Source: Deltaproteobacteria bacterium (lineage in GTDB: Bacteria > Myxococcota_A > Polyangia > Polyangiales > Ga0077539). Taken from it: 64,000 nucleotides of DNA. Each line of letters starts with the position of its first letter. Within the stretch, counting starts at the first letter, position 1. Position numbers and translations under genes: made by a program. Of the stretch, positions 9,266 through 18,666 are shown piece after piece. The notes under the pieces were generated by a model. It was given only the letters and a program-made list of their open reading frames with translations, was not told where the DNA came from and ran no database searches. The DNA is taken from the NCBI GenBank assembly GCA_030694465.1, contig JAUXYJ010000054.1:248001-312000 (forward strand), in the 5' to 3' direction.

Positions 9266-10204
9266 ATGGCCAAGCGAAACAAGATCTCTCTCATCGGCGC
9301 CGGAAACATCGGCGGCGAGCTCGCCAACCTCGCAGCCCAACGTGAACTCGCAGACGTTGTGCTCTTCGACATCCCGTCGAAAGCCGAGTTTGCCAAGGGC
9401 AAAGCCCTCGATCTCGCGCAAAACGGCGCGATCCTCGGCTACGACTCGACCATCACCGGCAGCGGCGACTGGCGCGATTGCGCTGGCTCCGATGTGCTGA
9501 TCATCACCGCAGGCATCCCACGCAAGCCCGGCGAGAGCCGCGACGACCTCGTCGGCAAGAACATCCCAATCATCCGCGATGTCGCCAAAAACGCACGCGA
9601 ACACTGCCCCGATGCGTTCGTCATCGTCATCTCAAACCCGCTGGACGTGATGGTCTACGAGTTTCAGAAGATGTCCGGCTTCGCGCCAAACAAGGTCGTC
9701 GGCATGGCAGGCGTCTTGGACTCGGCACGCTTTGCCTGCTTTTTGGCTGCCGAAGCTGGCGTGAGCGTCAAAGACGTCCGGCCTATGGTCCTCGGTGGAC
9801 ACGGCGACGACATGGTCCCGCTGCTCAGCTACACGACCATCAACGGCGTGCCGGTCTCTGAGCTTGTTGCCAAAGACAAGCTCGACGCGATCATCACGCG
9901 CACACGCGGCGGTGGTGGCGAGATCGTCAAGCTCATGGGCACGAGCGCTTACTACGCGCCCGCGAGCGCGGCGATCGTGATGGCTGAGGCGTACCTCAAG
10001 GACCAAAAGCGCATGCTCGCAGGCGCCGCGCACCTTACGGGGCAGTACGGTTACAAAGACATGTTTCTCGGCGTGCCGGTCACCATCGGTGGCAATGGCG
10101 TAGAGAAAATCCATGAGTTTCCGCTGACCGACGCTGAGAAGGCGATGCTCGCCAAGAGCGCCGCGAGCGTGCAGGGCGTCATCGACGTCGCCAACAAGCT
10201 CTAA
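9266..10204 (+). CDS. mdh: malate dehydrogenase (LDH-like type)
   Basis: NAD-dependent interconversion of malate and oxaloacetate, 312 residues, the length of the LDH-like MDH class. The Rossmann motif is GAGNIGG (residues 11-17). The aspartate ending strand 2 (VVLFDI) points to NAD. The substrate arginine lies in GIPRKPGESRDDL, the Asn in VISNPLDVM, and the catalytic His in GGHGDDMVP. AGGAGA lies about 10 bases before the ATG. It follows icd on the same strand, which gives two consecutive TCA-cycle dehydrogenases. Confidence 0.96.
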   Translation: MAKRNKISLIGAGNIGGELANLAAQRELADVVLFDIPSKAEFAKGKALDLAQNGAILGYDSTITGSGDWRDCAGSDVLIITAGIPRKPGESRDDLVGKNIPIIRDVAKNAREHCPDAFVIVISNPLDVMVYEFQKMSGFAPNKVVGMAGVLDSARFACFLAAEAGVSVKDVRPMVLGGHGDDMVPLLSYTTINGVPVSELVAKDKLDAIITRTRGGGGEIVKLMGTSAYYAPASAAIVMAEAYLKDQKRMLAGAAHLTGQYGYKDMFLGVPVTIGGNGVEKIHEFPLTDAEKAMLAKSAASVQGVIDVANKL

Positions 10205-10223
10205 GCTCACACCCTGTGGCCTG

Positions 10224-10290
10224 AGCGCTGCGTCCTGAAGGGGGCCTAACGGCTCGCAGCGCTTGACACTGCACCGCACAGCGCGGTGCA
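10224..10290. terminator. double stem-loop between convergent mdh and GST
   Basis: Two strong inverted repeats follow each other. AGCGCTGCG (10224-10232) pairs with CGCAGCGCT (10255-10263), and TGCACCGC (10270-10277) pairs with GCGGTGCA (10283-10290) over a 5-base loop. They sit between converging genes, the usual place for a bidirectional terminator. There is no T run, so this is a likely but not classical terminator. Confidence 0.6.
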
Positions 10291-10298
10291 AACACGGC

Positions 10299-10922
10299 TC
10301 AGCCCATCTGGGGCTCGGTGGCCTTCCACGCCTCGGTTGCGCTCACACGCTCAAACCACGCGAGCACGTTCTTGTGTGCAGCGAGCGGCAATTTTGCAGG
10401 GATATGCGTCATCATGGTGACCGCGATGCTCACGTCTGCGAGGGTCATCGTGTCGCCCACGAGCCAGTTCTTGCCGGCCAAGTTCGTGTCGAGAATTCCC
10501 ATCAAGCGATCGACTGCTTTGGTGTTGGGCTCGACCACCGCAGGGTCCGGTGCGCCTTGGCCAAACATCGCCTTGAGCATGTTCTCAAAATTGAGCTTTC
10601 CGACCGGCGGGCTCAGCTCGTTGGCGCACCAAAAGAGCCACTGTTGCACCAACGCGCGTGCGGCCGGATCGATGGGATAGAGGCTGACGTCTTTCGCCTT
10701 CTCGGCGAGGTACACCATGATCGCGTAGCTCTCGTGGAGCTTGAGATCACCGTCGACGAGGGCTGGGACCTTGCCGTTGGGATTGATCGCCAAAAACGCT
10801 GGGTCGCGCTGCCCACCCTTGGCGAGATCCACGAAGATCAGCTCGGGCTCGAGCCTGACCAATTTCGCTGTGATCACTGCCTTGCGTGCGTTGGACGAGA
10901 AGGGATGATGAAAGAGCTTCAT
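10299..10922 (-). CDS. gst: glutathione S-transferase family protein
   Basis: 207 residues with the two GST domains. The N-terminal half has MKLFHHPFSSNARKAV, a Ser-containing active-site turn in place of the beta-class Cys, then INPNGKVPALVDGDLKLHES (the V-P-A-L and E-S glutathione contacts). The C-terminal half has the helical core with WLVGDTMTLADVSIAV. Electrophile conjugation or a related thiol reaction is expected; the substrate is unknown. ATG 10922 begins exactly at the domain. It differs clearly from the other GST of the window and converges on mdh. Confidence 0.9.
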   Translation of the reverse strand: MKLFHHPFSSNARKAVITAKLVRLEPELIFVDLAKGGQRDPAFLAINPNGKVPALVDGDLKLHESYAIMVYLAEKAKDVSLYPIDPAARALVQQWLFWCANELSPPVGKLNFENMLKAMFGQGAPDPAVVEPNTKAVDRLMGILDTNLAGKNWLVGDTMTLADVSIAVTMMTHIPAKLPLAAHKNVLAWFERVSATEAWKATEPQMG

Positions 10923-11235
10923 GGGACAATGCCTCACAATTTGACGCGGCCGGCTTCACGTGGAGTCATCGCAACCATTGCGTAGACCGCTGGCGGCGTG
11001 AACCTCTTGCGTCGCACGAGCCTTGTGCCGCGTGTACGCAACCGGGCGCAAGGGCTACGTTGCAAAGCAGTGACAAGCCTCGTCGGGGGTGCGAAGTCTC
11101 AAGTCACTCCATTGGCTTCGTGATAGCGTCGCGCGGCTTTCGCGCACTCGACCGGGCTGTTCCGCTCGCGTGCGCGCCTCGACGACACTTCGCGCGGGCT
11201 GTGATTGCAGCACCGCCGGGAGATCCAGAGCGACG
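10923..11235. other. intergenic region between divergent GST and sucC, no gene recognised
   Basis: About 313 bases. No conserved protein or RNA gene was recognised. It must hold the promoters of the GST (leftward) and the sucCD operon (rightward). A stretch near 11118-11133 (GTGATAGCGTCGCG) resembles a -10-like motif seen before other genes here, but it is about 100 bases from the sucC start. Confidence 0.4.
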
Positions 11236-12453
11236 ATGAAAATTCACGAGTACCAGGGCAAAGAACTCTTTCGTAAGTATGGCATCGCGGTGCCGCGCGG
11301 AATGGTGGCGTTTACGCCCGAAGAAGCGCGCCTCGCAGCCGACAAGCTCATGCAAGAGACCGGTAGCCAAGTGATCGTGGTCAAGTCGCAAATCCATGCA
11401 GGTGGACGCGGCAAGGGCACAGTCACGCGCGACGGAAAAGTGCTCGGTCGTGGCGTCAAGGTGATCACCTCTGGCGGCTCGCACGCAGCGCGCGACGCGG
11501 CCGAGAACATGCTCAACGGCACCCTGTTGACCATCCAAAACGCGCCCAACGGCAGCGTCGTTCACAAGGTGTACATCGAGGAGGGCATCAAGATCGCGCG
11601 TGAGCTCTATCTCAGCATGCTCGTCGACCGTGACTCGCGACGGATTGTCGTGATGGCTTCGACCGAAGGTGGCATGGACATCGAGAAGGTCGCCGCCGAA
11701 ACACCTGAAAAAATCCAGCGTGGATACATCGATCCCGTCACAGGGATCACGGGCTTTCAGGCGCGCAAACTCGGGTTTGGCCTAGGCCTCACCAAGGAGC
11801 AAGTCAGCAAATTCGTCTCGATGCTCAACGGGCTCTTCACGTTCTTTATGAAAGAAGACGTGGACCTCATTGAGATCAACCCGCTGATCATCACCGAAGC
11901 CGGCGAAGTGCTCGCAGGCGACGCCAAGGTGAGCTTCGACGAGAACGCTGAGTTTCGTCAGAAATCCCACGAATCTCTCCGGGATGAGGGCGAAGAGAAC
12001 GCCACGGAGCTCGAGGCCAAGCGCGCGGACATCTCGTACGTCGCGCTCGAAGGCAACATCGGCTGCATGGTCAACGGCGCGGGGCTCGCGATGTCCACCA
12101 TGGACATCATCGCGCACTGCGGCGGAAAGCCCGCGAACTTTCTCGACGTCGGCGGCGGCGCAGACGAAGCACGCGTGACCAAGGCGTTCTCGATCATCTT
12201 GAGAGACCCAGACGTGAAGGGCATTTTCGTCAATATTTTTGGCGGGATTGTGAAGTGCGACCTGATCGCTCAGGGGATCATCAACGCGACCAAGACCCTG
12301 GGGCTGAAGGTCCCCGTGGTCGCGCGTCTCGAGGGCACCAACGTCGAGCTAGGGCGCAAGCTCTTGGCCGAATCGGGGCTCAACATCACGCCCGCGAGCA
12401 CCATGCTCGACGGCGCTCAAAAGATCTGCGCCCTCGTGGCGAACCCCAGCTGA
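11236..12453 (+). CDS. sucC: succinate-CoA ligase (ADP-forming), beta subunit
   Basis: Beta subunit of the TCA enzyme that makes ATP (or GTP) from succinyl-CoA. 405 residues, slightly longer than the usual 388. It starts with the hallmark [16 protein letters not shown], so ATG 11236 is secure although the frame is open upstream. ATP-grasp features include [22 protein letters not shown] and the Gly-rich [16 protein letters not shown]. The C-terminal CoA-ligase domain contains [13 protein letters not shown]. sucD begins 21 bases after its stop; the two form the standard operon. Confidence 0.97.
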   Translation: MKIHEYQGKELFRKYGIAVPRGMVAFTPEEARLAADKLMQETGSQVIVVKSQIHAGGRGKGTVTRDGKVLGRGVKVITSGGSHAARDAAENMLNGTLLTIQNAPNGSVVHKVYIEEGIKIARELYLSMLVDRDSRRIVVMASTEGGMDIEKVAAETPEKIQRGYIDPVTGITGFQARKLGFGLGLTKEQVSKFVSMLNGLFTFFMKEDVDLIEINPLIITEAGEVLAGDAKVSFDENAEFRQKSHESLRDEGEENATELEAKRADISYVALEGNIGCMVNGAGLAMSTMDIIAHCGGKPANFLDVGGGADEARVTKAFSIILRDPDVKGIFVNIFGGIVKCDLIAQGIINATKTLGLKVPVVARLEGTNVELGRKLLAESGLNITPASTMLDGAQKICALVANPS

Positions 12454-12474
12454 GAGAAAGTACGGAGACATTCA

Positions 12475-13380
12475 ATGGCCATTCTCATCGGCAAAGACAC
12501 AAGAGTTCTCGTCCAAGGGATCACCGGCAGCGCTGGTGGTTTCCACGCGAAAAAGTGCATGGAGTACGGCACCAAGATCGTCGGGGGGGTCACCCCAGGG
12601 CGCGGCGGTGAAGTGTTCGAAGGCTCTGTTCCGGTGTTCAACACCGTCGAGCAAGCCGTGCGCGAAACAGGCGCCACCGCGAGCGTGATTTTTGTCCCGC
12701 CGCCCGGCGCCGCAGACGCGATCCTCGAAGCGGCAGACGCAGGTGTCCACTTGGTGATCTGCATCACCGAAGGCATCCCCGTCGCCGACATGCTCCGTGC
12801 TCGTCGCGCGCTTGAGACTCGGCTCGGCAAAGACCTCTATCTCGTCGGCCCAAACTGCCCGGGTGTGATCACCCCAGACGAATGCAAAATCGGCATTATG
12901 CCGGGACACATTCACCGCAAAGGCAACGTCGGGATCGTCTCGCGCTCGGGCACGCTCACCTACGAAGCAGTGGGTCAAACCACCGCCGTGGGCCTGGGCC
13001 AATCGACCTGCGTCGGCATCGGCGGAGATCCGCTCAACGGCATGGACTTCGTTCAAGCGCTTGAGCTCTTCAACGCAGACCCCGAGACCGAGTCCATCAT
13101 CATGATCGGCGAAATCGGCGGAGGCGCCGAAGAGCGCGCGGCCGACTACATCAAACGCCACGTCCGCAAGCCCGTCGTGGGCTTCATCGCTGGACGGACC
13201 GCACCGCCAGGCAAGCGCATGGGTCACGCAGGCGCAGTGATCTCGGGTGGCAAAGGCACTGCCGCGGACAAGATCGCCGCCCTCGAAACCGCAGGCGTAC
13301 GCATCGCACCATCGCCCGCGCAGATGGGTGACACCCTCAAGGCCCTGCTCATCGAGCGCGGCCTCCTGACGGCCCGCTAG
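12475..13380 (+). CDS. sucD: succinate-CoA ligase (ADP-forming), alpha subunit
   Basis: CoA-binding and phosphohistidine subunit partnering SucC, 301 residues. Motifs visible: [40 protein letters not shown] and, late in the protein, [14 protein letters not shown] with the active-site His that is phosphorylated. A GGAG box precedes ATG 12475. The reading frame ends at 13380 and faces ppdK, with a stem-loop in between. Confidence 0.97.
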   Translation: MAILIGKDTRVLVQGITGSAGGFHAKKCMEYGTKIVGGVTPGRGGEVFEGSVPVFNTVEQAVRETGATASVIFVPPPGAADAILEAADAGVHLVICITEGIPVADMLRARRALETRLGKDLYLVGPNCPGVITPDECKIGIMPGHIHRKGNVGIVSRSGTLTYEAVGQTTAVGLGQSTCVGIGGDPLNGMDFVQALELFNADPETESIIMIGEIGGGAEERAADYIKRHVRKPVVGFIAGRTAPPGKRMGHAGAVISGGKGTAADKIAALETAGVRIAPSPAQMGDTLKALLIERGLLTAR

Positions 13381-13467
13381 GGCCTTCTACGCGGGTCTCA
13401 CGCGCCTACTCCGGGGGAGGGCGAGGGGGAGGCCGCAGGACCGATCACAGGGCCCCCTGGGCTCGTC

Positions 13468-13493
13468 CCCGATGCGAGCGAGCTCGAATCGGG
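13468..13493. terminator. stem-loop between convergent sucD and ppdK
   Basis: CCCGAT, two mismatched bases, GAGC, loop GA, GCTC, two mismatched bases, then ATCGGG form an interrupted hairpin in the sucD-ppdK gap. Placement suits termination of both convergent units. There is no T tract. Confidence 0.45.
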
Positions 13494-13518
13494 TGAGCTT
13501 GCGTCAACTCGCGGGCGA

Positions 13519-16227
13519 TCAGTGCTGGTGGTCGCCGCTCGAAGGGCCCGAGAGCACCGCCTGCGCCGCGGCCAAGCGCGCGGTGGGCACGCGAAAGGGC
13601 GAACAGCTCACATAGTCCAAGCCCAACTGCTCGCAAAACGCGATGCTTGAGGGCTCGCCGCCGTGCTCGCCGCAAATGCCAACCTTGAGACCGGGTTTAA
13701 CGCTTCGACCCTTGCGAACGGCGATCTCCATGAGCGCGCCAACGCCCTCCACATCGAGCTTCTCAAAAGGATCGCCGGGAAGGATCTTACGGTCGACGTA
13801 CGTAGGCAAAAAGCGCCCTGCGTCGTCGCGAGACAACCCCCACGTGGTCTGCGTCAGGTCGTTGGTCCCAAACGAGAAGAAGTCCGCCGACGACGCGATC
13901 TGGTCGGCCATAAGACACGCGCGAGGGAGCTCGATCATCGTGCCGACGCTGTACTCGACGCGCACATTCTGTTCGGTAAATACCTGCTCGATCGTGCGGA
14001 CAACCAGCTCACGCAGGCTCTGTAACTCCGCACGGGTCGCTACAAGAGGGATCATCACCTCAGGACACGCGGACACTCCTACGCGGGCACAATCGACCGC
14101 CGCGAGCGCGATCGCGCGGGCCTGGATCTCGTAGATCTCTGGAAACGTGATCGCCAAGCGACATCCACGGTGACCAAGCATCGGGTTGAACTCGTGGAGG
14201 GCCTCATTGCGCCGCGAGATCTCCTCAAACGAAACCCCGAGGTCCTTCGCAAGTGCGCGAAGATCCTCAGTTTTTTCAGGTAGAAACTCATGGAGCGGCG
14301 GATCAAGTAGCCGGATGGTCACTGGCAAACCCGCGAGCTCTGTGAGAATCCCGACGAAGTCTTGGCGCTGCATTGGCAAGATCTTTTCGAGCGCCGCGCG
14401 CCGCTGCGTCTCGCTGTCGGCCAAGATCATCTCGCGGACAGCTCGGATGCGATCGGCCTCGAAGAACATGTGCTCGGTGCGACAGAGCCCCACGCCTTCG
14501 GCGCCAAACCGACGTGCGTTTCGGGCATCCGTAGGGGTGTCTGCGTTGGCGCGGACCCGCATACGGCGCACGCCATCAGCCCACTTCAAGATCGTCTCGA
14601 ACTCGTTGTCCGTCGCCGCCGCGCTCACTGGCAGCACGCCGCTGTACACGCGCCCCGCTGTGCCATCGAGGGTGATCTTGTCGCCCTTCTGAAAGACCAC
14701 GGTGCTGTCCGCGCGGTGCACCGTGAGCGTCTCGGTGCGGTAGTCCACGGTGAGCGCCGAACAGCCAGCGACACAGCATTTTCCCATGCCTCGTGCGACG
14801 ACCGCGGCGTGAGAGGTGAGCCCTCCAGTCGCCGTGAGAATGCCCTTCGCGGCTTTCATGCCGTGGATGTCCTCGGGAGAGGTCTCGCGTCGCACGAGGA
14901 TCACGGTGTGGCCTTGCTGCGCGCGCAGCTCGGCTTCGTCCGCGGTAAACACAATCTCACCGGCCGCATAACCCGGCGATGCAGGGAGGCCCTGCGCCAA
15001 CAGGTATCCCGCTTGCTCTGCCGCTTTGGCGTCGGAAGCGTCTAGACGCGGCAAGAAGAGTTCGGTCAATCGATTGGCTTCTACCCGCAAAATCGCTGTG
15101 TTTTTATCGATCAGCCCCTCGCGCTCCATATCCACCGCGATGCGAACGGACGCGCGCATCGTGCGCTTGCCGCTACGACACTGGAGCAACCAGACCTTGC
15201 CGCGCTGGATCGTAAACTCGATGTCTTGCATGTCGCGAAAATGCTGCTCAAGCATCGTCTGCATCGCAAACAGCGCTTGGTAAGACTCAGGCATGGTCTC
15301 TTCGAGTGACTCGGTGCTGCCGGACGCGCGCGCGTCTTGTGCTGTAATTTTGCGGGGCGTTCGGATCCCGGCGACCACGTCTTCGCCCTGCGCATTGCGG
15401 AGGTATTCACCGAAGAAGCGCTTCTCGCCGTTGGCCGGGTCGCGGGTAAAACACACGCCCGTGGCGCAGTCGTCACCGAGGTTTCCGAATACCATCGCTT
15501 GCACGTTGCACGCAGTGCCCCACTCGTCAGGGATCCCGTAGGTGCGCCGATAGATCTTGGCGCGCTCGTTGTTCCAGCTGTGAAATACCGCACCGATTGC
15601 AGACCAGAGCTGCGCCCATGGGTCTTGCGGAAACTCTTCTCCCGTGCGCTCTCGGTAGTACGCCTTGCTCTGCGCGACGACCTTTCGTAGCCCATCGGCT
15701 GGGATACCCGCGTCATCGCGCGCACCACTCTCACGCCGCGCTTGTGACAAGAACTGCTCAAACGCATGTCGCCCCAACGAGCGCACGACGTCTGAGTACA
15801 TCGTGATAAATCGCCTGTACGCATCCAGTGCAAAACGCTCGCTGCCTGACTGCGCGGCGAGCGCTGCGCACGTGGTGTCGTTGAGCCCAAGGTTGAGCAC
15901 CGTGTCCATCATGCCGGGCATCGACGCGCGCGCCCCCGAACGCACACTGAGCAACAGTGGATTGTTCGCGTCACCGAACACTGCGCCCATCGTGCCCTCG
16001 ACACGCTTGAGGGTCTCACGCACGCGATCCATCAGGGCAGACTCAAGCCCGCCGAGCCTCACGTAGTCAGCACACGCGTCGGTCGTGATCGTAAGCCCCG
16101 CAGGGACCGCGATCCCCAAGGACGTCATGATGGCCAAGCCATCGCCTTTGCCACCGAGCAGCGCTTTGCCGAGGCCCAAACCCTCTGCAACGCCCGCTCC
16201 GAAGAAGTACACTTGTTTGTCGTTCAT
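13519..16227 (-). CDS. ppdK: pyruvate, phosphate dikinase
   Basis: Reversible conversion of pyruvate, ATP and phosphate to PEP, AMP and PPi. 902 residues, the length of bacterial PPDK. The N-terminal ATP-grasp part starts VYFFGAGVAEGLGLGKALLG, with GLTITTDAC following. The swivelling phosphohistidine domain has GGLTSHAAVVARGMGK with His473. The C-terminal PEP/pyruvate barrel has GVGLCRTEHMFF, FGTNDLTQTTWG and ICGEHGGEPSS with the catalytic Cys852. A GGAG box precedes ATG 16227. Next to icd, mdh and sucCD it fits a central-carbon neighbourhood, supplying PEP or acting in gluconeogenesis. Confidence 0.96.
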   Translation of the reverse strand: MNDKQVYFFGAGVAEGLGLGKALLGGKGDGLAIMTSLGIAVPAGLTITTDACADYVRLGGLESALMDRVRETLKRVEGTMGAVFGDANNPLLLSVRSGARASMPGMMDTVLNLGLNDTTCAALAAQSGSERFALDAYRRFITMYSDVVRSLGRHAFEQFLSQARRESGARDDAGIPADGLRKVVAQSKAYYRERTGEEFPQDPWAQLWSAIGAVFHSWNNERAKIYRRTYGIPDEWGTACNVQAMVFGNLGDDCATGVCFTRDPANGEKRFFGEYLRNAQGEDVVAGIRTPRKITAQDARASGSTESLEETMPESYQALFAMQTMLEQHFRDMQDIEFTIQRGKVWLLQCRSGKRTMRASVRIAVDMEREGLIDKNTAILRVEANRLTELFLPRLDASDAKAAEQAGYLLAQGLPASPGYAAGEIVFTADEAELRAQQGHTVILVRRETSPEDIHGMKAAKGILTATGGLTSHAAVVARGMGKCCVAGCSALTVDYRTETLTVHRADSTVVFQKGDKITLDGTAGRVYSGVLPVSAAATDNEFETILKWADGVRRMRVRANADTPTDARNARRFGAEGVGLCRTEHMFFEADRIRAVREMILADSETQRRAALEKILPMQRQDFVGILTELAGLPVTIRLLDPPLHEFLPEKTEDLRALAKDLGVSFEEISRRNEALHEFNPMLGHRGCRLAITFPEIYEIQARAIALAAVDCARVGVSACPEVMIPLVATRAELQSLRELVVRTIEQVFTEQNVRVEYSVGTMIELPRACLMADQIASSADFFSFGTNDLTQTTWGLSRDDAGRFLPTYVDRKILPGDPFEKLDVEGVGALMEIAVRKGRSVKPGLKVGICGEHGGEPSSIAFCEQLGLDYVSCSPFRVPTARLAAAQAVLSGPSSGDHQH

Positions 16228-16297
16228 GCTTGGATCTCCGGTTGCCCGCGAAGCTACCGCGATTCACCAAGAGAAAAAGCAGCGCAACGCGTGGTGG

Positions 16298-18412
16298 CTA
16301 TTGTTTGCTGGCCGACAACAGCTCAAACCGGCACAGCGACGCGCTCGTGACCGCGACGAGCTTGAGCAAACGAAGCCTCGCGTCGCGCAGCCCGACGTCT
16401 TCGTCCATCACGAAGACCTTCGTAAAAAACGTCTCAAGCGGATCAGTGAGTCCCTCGGCGATCGCGCGCACAGCTCGCTTGTAGTCGGACTCGGCGACCG
16501 CACCCGCGACCGTCGCTTCGACGTCGAGCACGACACGCTGCAGCGCTTGCTCTTCAGCGAGGGCAAAGACATGCTCACTGACCCAACGACGCAAAGACAC
16601 TGAATTTTCGCTCACAAAAACATCCTTGGTGATGTTGGTTGCGCGCTCAATGCACACGGCGGCTTGGCTCAGTGAGGCGTTCTCACGAAGCGAATCGAGC
16701 GCCTCGACGCGCGCCACAATGTCAACCGGATCACAGTCGTCCGCGAAGGTCTCAAGACACGCGCGGACCATGTCGATCTTGAACCGCTGGGCGAGGGCGA
16801 CCTCAAGCCGCTCACGGATAAACTGCACAAGCTCATCGCGAACCTTGGCGCGATCGAGCGAGGCGAATTTGTCACCGACAAAGTGCCCGAGGGCAGTCTC
16901 AATCAGCGCGCGAATCGACGCACGCACGCCGTGGTGCAAGAGCGTCCGGAGCACACCCAGCGCGGCACGGCGAAGACCAAACGGGTCGCCTCCGCCGGAG
17001 GGCCGCTGACCGATCGCGAAGAAGCCAGCCAGCGTGTCCAGCCGGTCGGCGATGGCCAACGCCGCGCCCACGCGTGTCGCCGCCACAGCGGCATCTGCTG
17101 TGGCCGGACGGTAGTGCTCGGCGATGGCTTCGCAGACCTGCGCATCGAGACCATCGTTGCGCGCGAGGTCGCGGCCAACATAGCCCTGGAGCTCAGGAAA
17201 TTCGCCCACAGTCAACGCGACGAGGTCACACTTGGCGAGCCCCGCAGCCTGCGCGACCGCGGTCGCGTCAGCGCCAAAGACCGCAGCACACGGAGCTGCA
17301 AGTGCCTCAATCCGCAGAACCTTGTCTGCGTAGCTCCCGAGCTTCTGGTGATACACGATGCCCGCGAGGCGATCACGGCGCGAAGCGAGCGTCTCAGCGC
17401 GGTCTTTCTCGACGAAGAACTTGGCATCGTTGAGCCTCGCTCGCATCACGCGCTCGTTGCCCTTGCGGATGCGCGCGGGATCGAGCGCTGTGTTTGCAGT
17501 GGTAATGAAGTTAGGGAGCATCGCGCCCTTGGCGTCGCGCACCGCGAAATACCGCTGGTGAAAGCACATCACTGTCTCGATGAGCTCCTCAGGGAGCGCG
17601 AGATACGCGTGGTCAAATTCTCCCACAATCGCAAATGGCCACTCGACCAAGCCGAGCACTTCGCCCTCGAGAAAATCGTTCTCAACGAGCGTCCCGCCAA
17701 GGCTCATCGCCGCGTTCTGAAGGGCCTCGCCCTGCACCCGACGACGCTCCTCTGGATCGACCAACACGTGATGATCTCGAAGCAGCGAAACATAGCGATC
17801 GGCGTGATCGAGCGAGAGCGTCCCTTCGCTCAAAAACCGATGCCCTTGCGTCTCACGGCCGGACGCGAGCGAGACAAACTCAAAGGGCACGATCGCGCCA
17901 CCAAAGAGCCCCAGCAGCCACTGAATGGGCCGCCCGAACGCCGTCGTCACATCGGACCAGCGCATGCTCTTCTCGAAGGTCAATCGCGCACACACGCTCG
18001 CGAAAACCTCGCCCAATTTGGCGTCACTCGGGCCACCCTCGAGCATGCGTTCGGCCTGCAAATAGCGGCCTTTCGGGGTCTCTACGATCCGCAGCGCGTC
18101 AAGCGAGACCGCGTTCTTGCGCGCAAATCCTTCGGCAGCTTTTGTCCACGCACCAGCCGCGTCCCGTGCAGAACTTTCGGCGGGTCCCAAGAGCTCCTCG
18201 CGCTGATTGTCGATCTGCTCGCGCACATCTCGCACGATGGCAGCGAGGCGACGCGCAGTCCCGTAAGCGTGGATTTCACCATGTACAACGCGATGCCGTG
18301 CGAGCTCTTCGGTGAGCAATTTGGGAAGCTGCGCGATGGCCGAGTCGACGAAGGACGACGGGAGCTCTTCGCAACCAATTTCGAGAACAAGCGTGCGAGT
18401 CGTGTGGGTCAT
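16298..18412 (-). CDS. glyS: glycyl-tRNA synthetase, beta subunit
   Basis: Beta chain of the heterotetrameric bacterial glycyl-tRNA synthetase, 704 residues, close to family length. It opens LVLEIGCEELPSSFV, the classic start of GlyS, which fixes ATG 18412 although the frame is open for another 35 codons. Other family stretches are FEKSMRWSD, CFHQRYFAVRD, KLGSYADKVLRIEAL and the DPFGLRRAALGVLR segment. The C-terminal part carries the helical tRNA-binding region. The alpha chain gene glyQ, usually directly upstream, is not here; a divergent gene lies there instead. Confidence 0.95.
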   Translation of the reverse strand: MTHTTRTLVLEIGCEELPSSFVDSAIAQLPKLLTEELARHRVVHGEIHAYGTARRLAAIVRDVREQIDNQREELLGPAESSARDAAGAWTKAAEGFARKNAVSLDALRIVETPKGRYLQAERMLEGGPSDAKLGEVFASVCARLTFEKSMRWSDVTTAFGRPIQWLLGLFGGAIVPFEFVSLASGRETQGHRFLSEGTLSLDHADRYVSLLRDHHVLVDPEERRRVQGEALQNAAMSLGGTLVENDFLEGEVLGLVEWPFAIVGEFDHAYLALPEELIETVMCFHQRYFAVRDAKGAMLPNFITTANTALDPARIRKGNERVMRARLNDAKFFVEKDRAETLASRRDRLAGIVYHQKLGSYADKVLRIEALAAPCAAVFGADATAVAQAAGLAKCDLVALTVGEFPELQGYVGRDLARNDGLDAQVCEAIAEHYRPATADAAVAATRVGAALAIADRLDTLAGFFAIGQRPSGGGDPFGLRRAALGVLRTLLHHGVRASIRALIETALGHFVGDKFASLDRAKVRDELVQFIRERLEVALAQRFKIDMVRACLETFADDCDPVDIVARVEALDSLRENASLSQAAVCIERATNITKDVFVSENSVSLRRWVSEHVFALAEEQALQRVVLDVEATVAGAVAESDYKRAVRAIAEGLTDPLETFFTKVFVMDEDVGLRDARLRLLKLVAVTSASLCRFELLSASKQ

Positions 18413-18666
18413 GCGAGTGCGCTTGAGAGTGTCTTGCAGAGTGGGAGGGTCAATCGGTCGAGCCAGTGCACACACCCACGCAGGACGTGCGAGGGATGGG
18501 TGTCGCGAAGCACTCACAGATTGCTAGGTAAATTGGCGCGCGAAGCTACCACAGTCTCAATCTTTGTCTGTGACCACCGCGCGCACTCGAAGCTGTCGCG
18601 AGCAACAACCCATGCGAAACGACCGTCGAAATCGCCTGTGATCGGTGTAGAGTCCCATCCCTTCTA

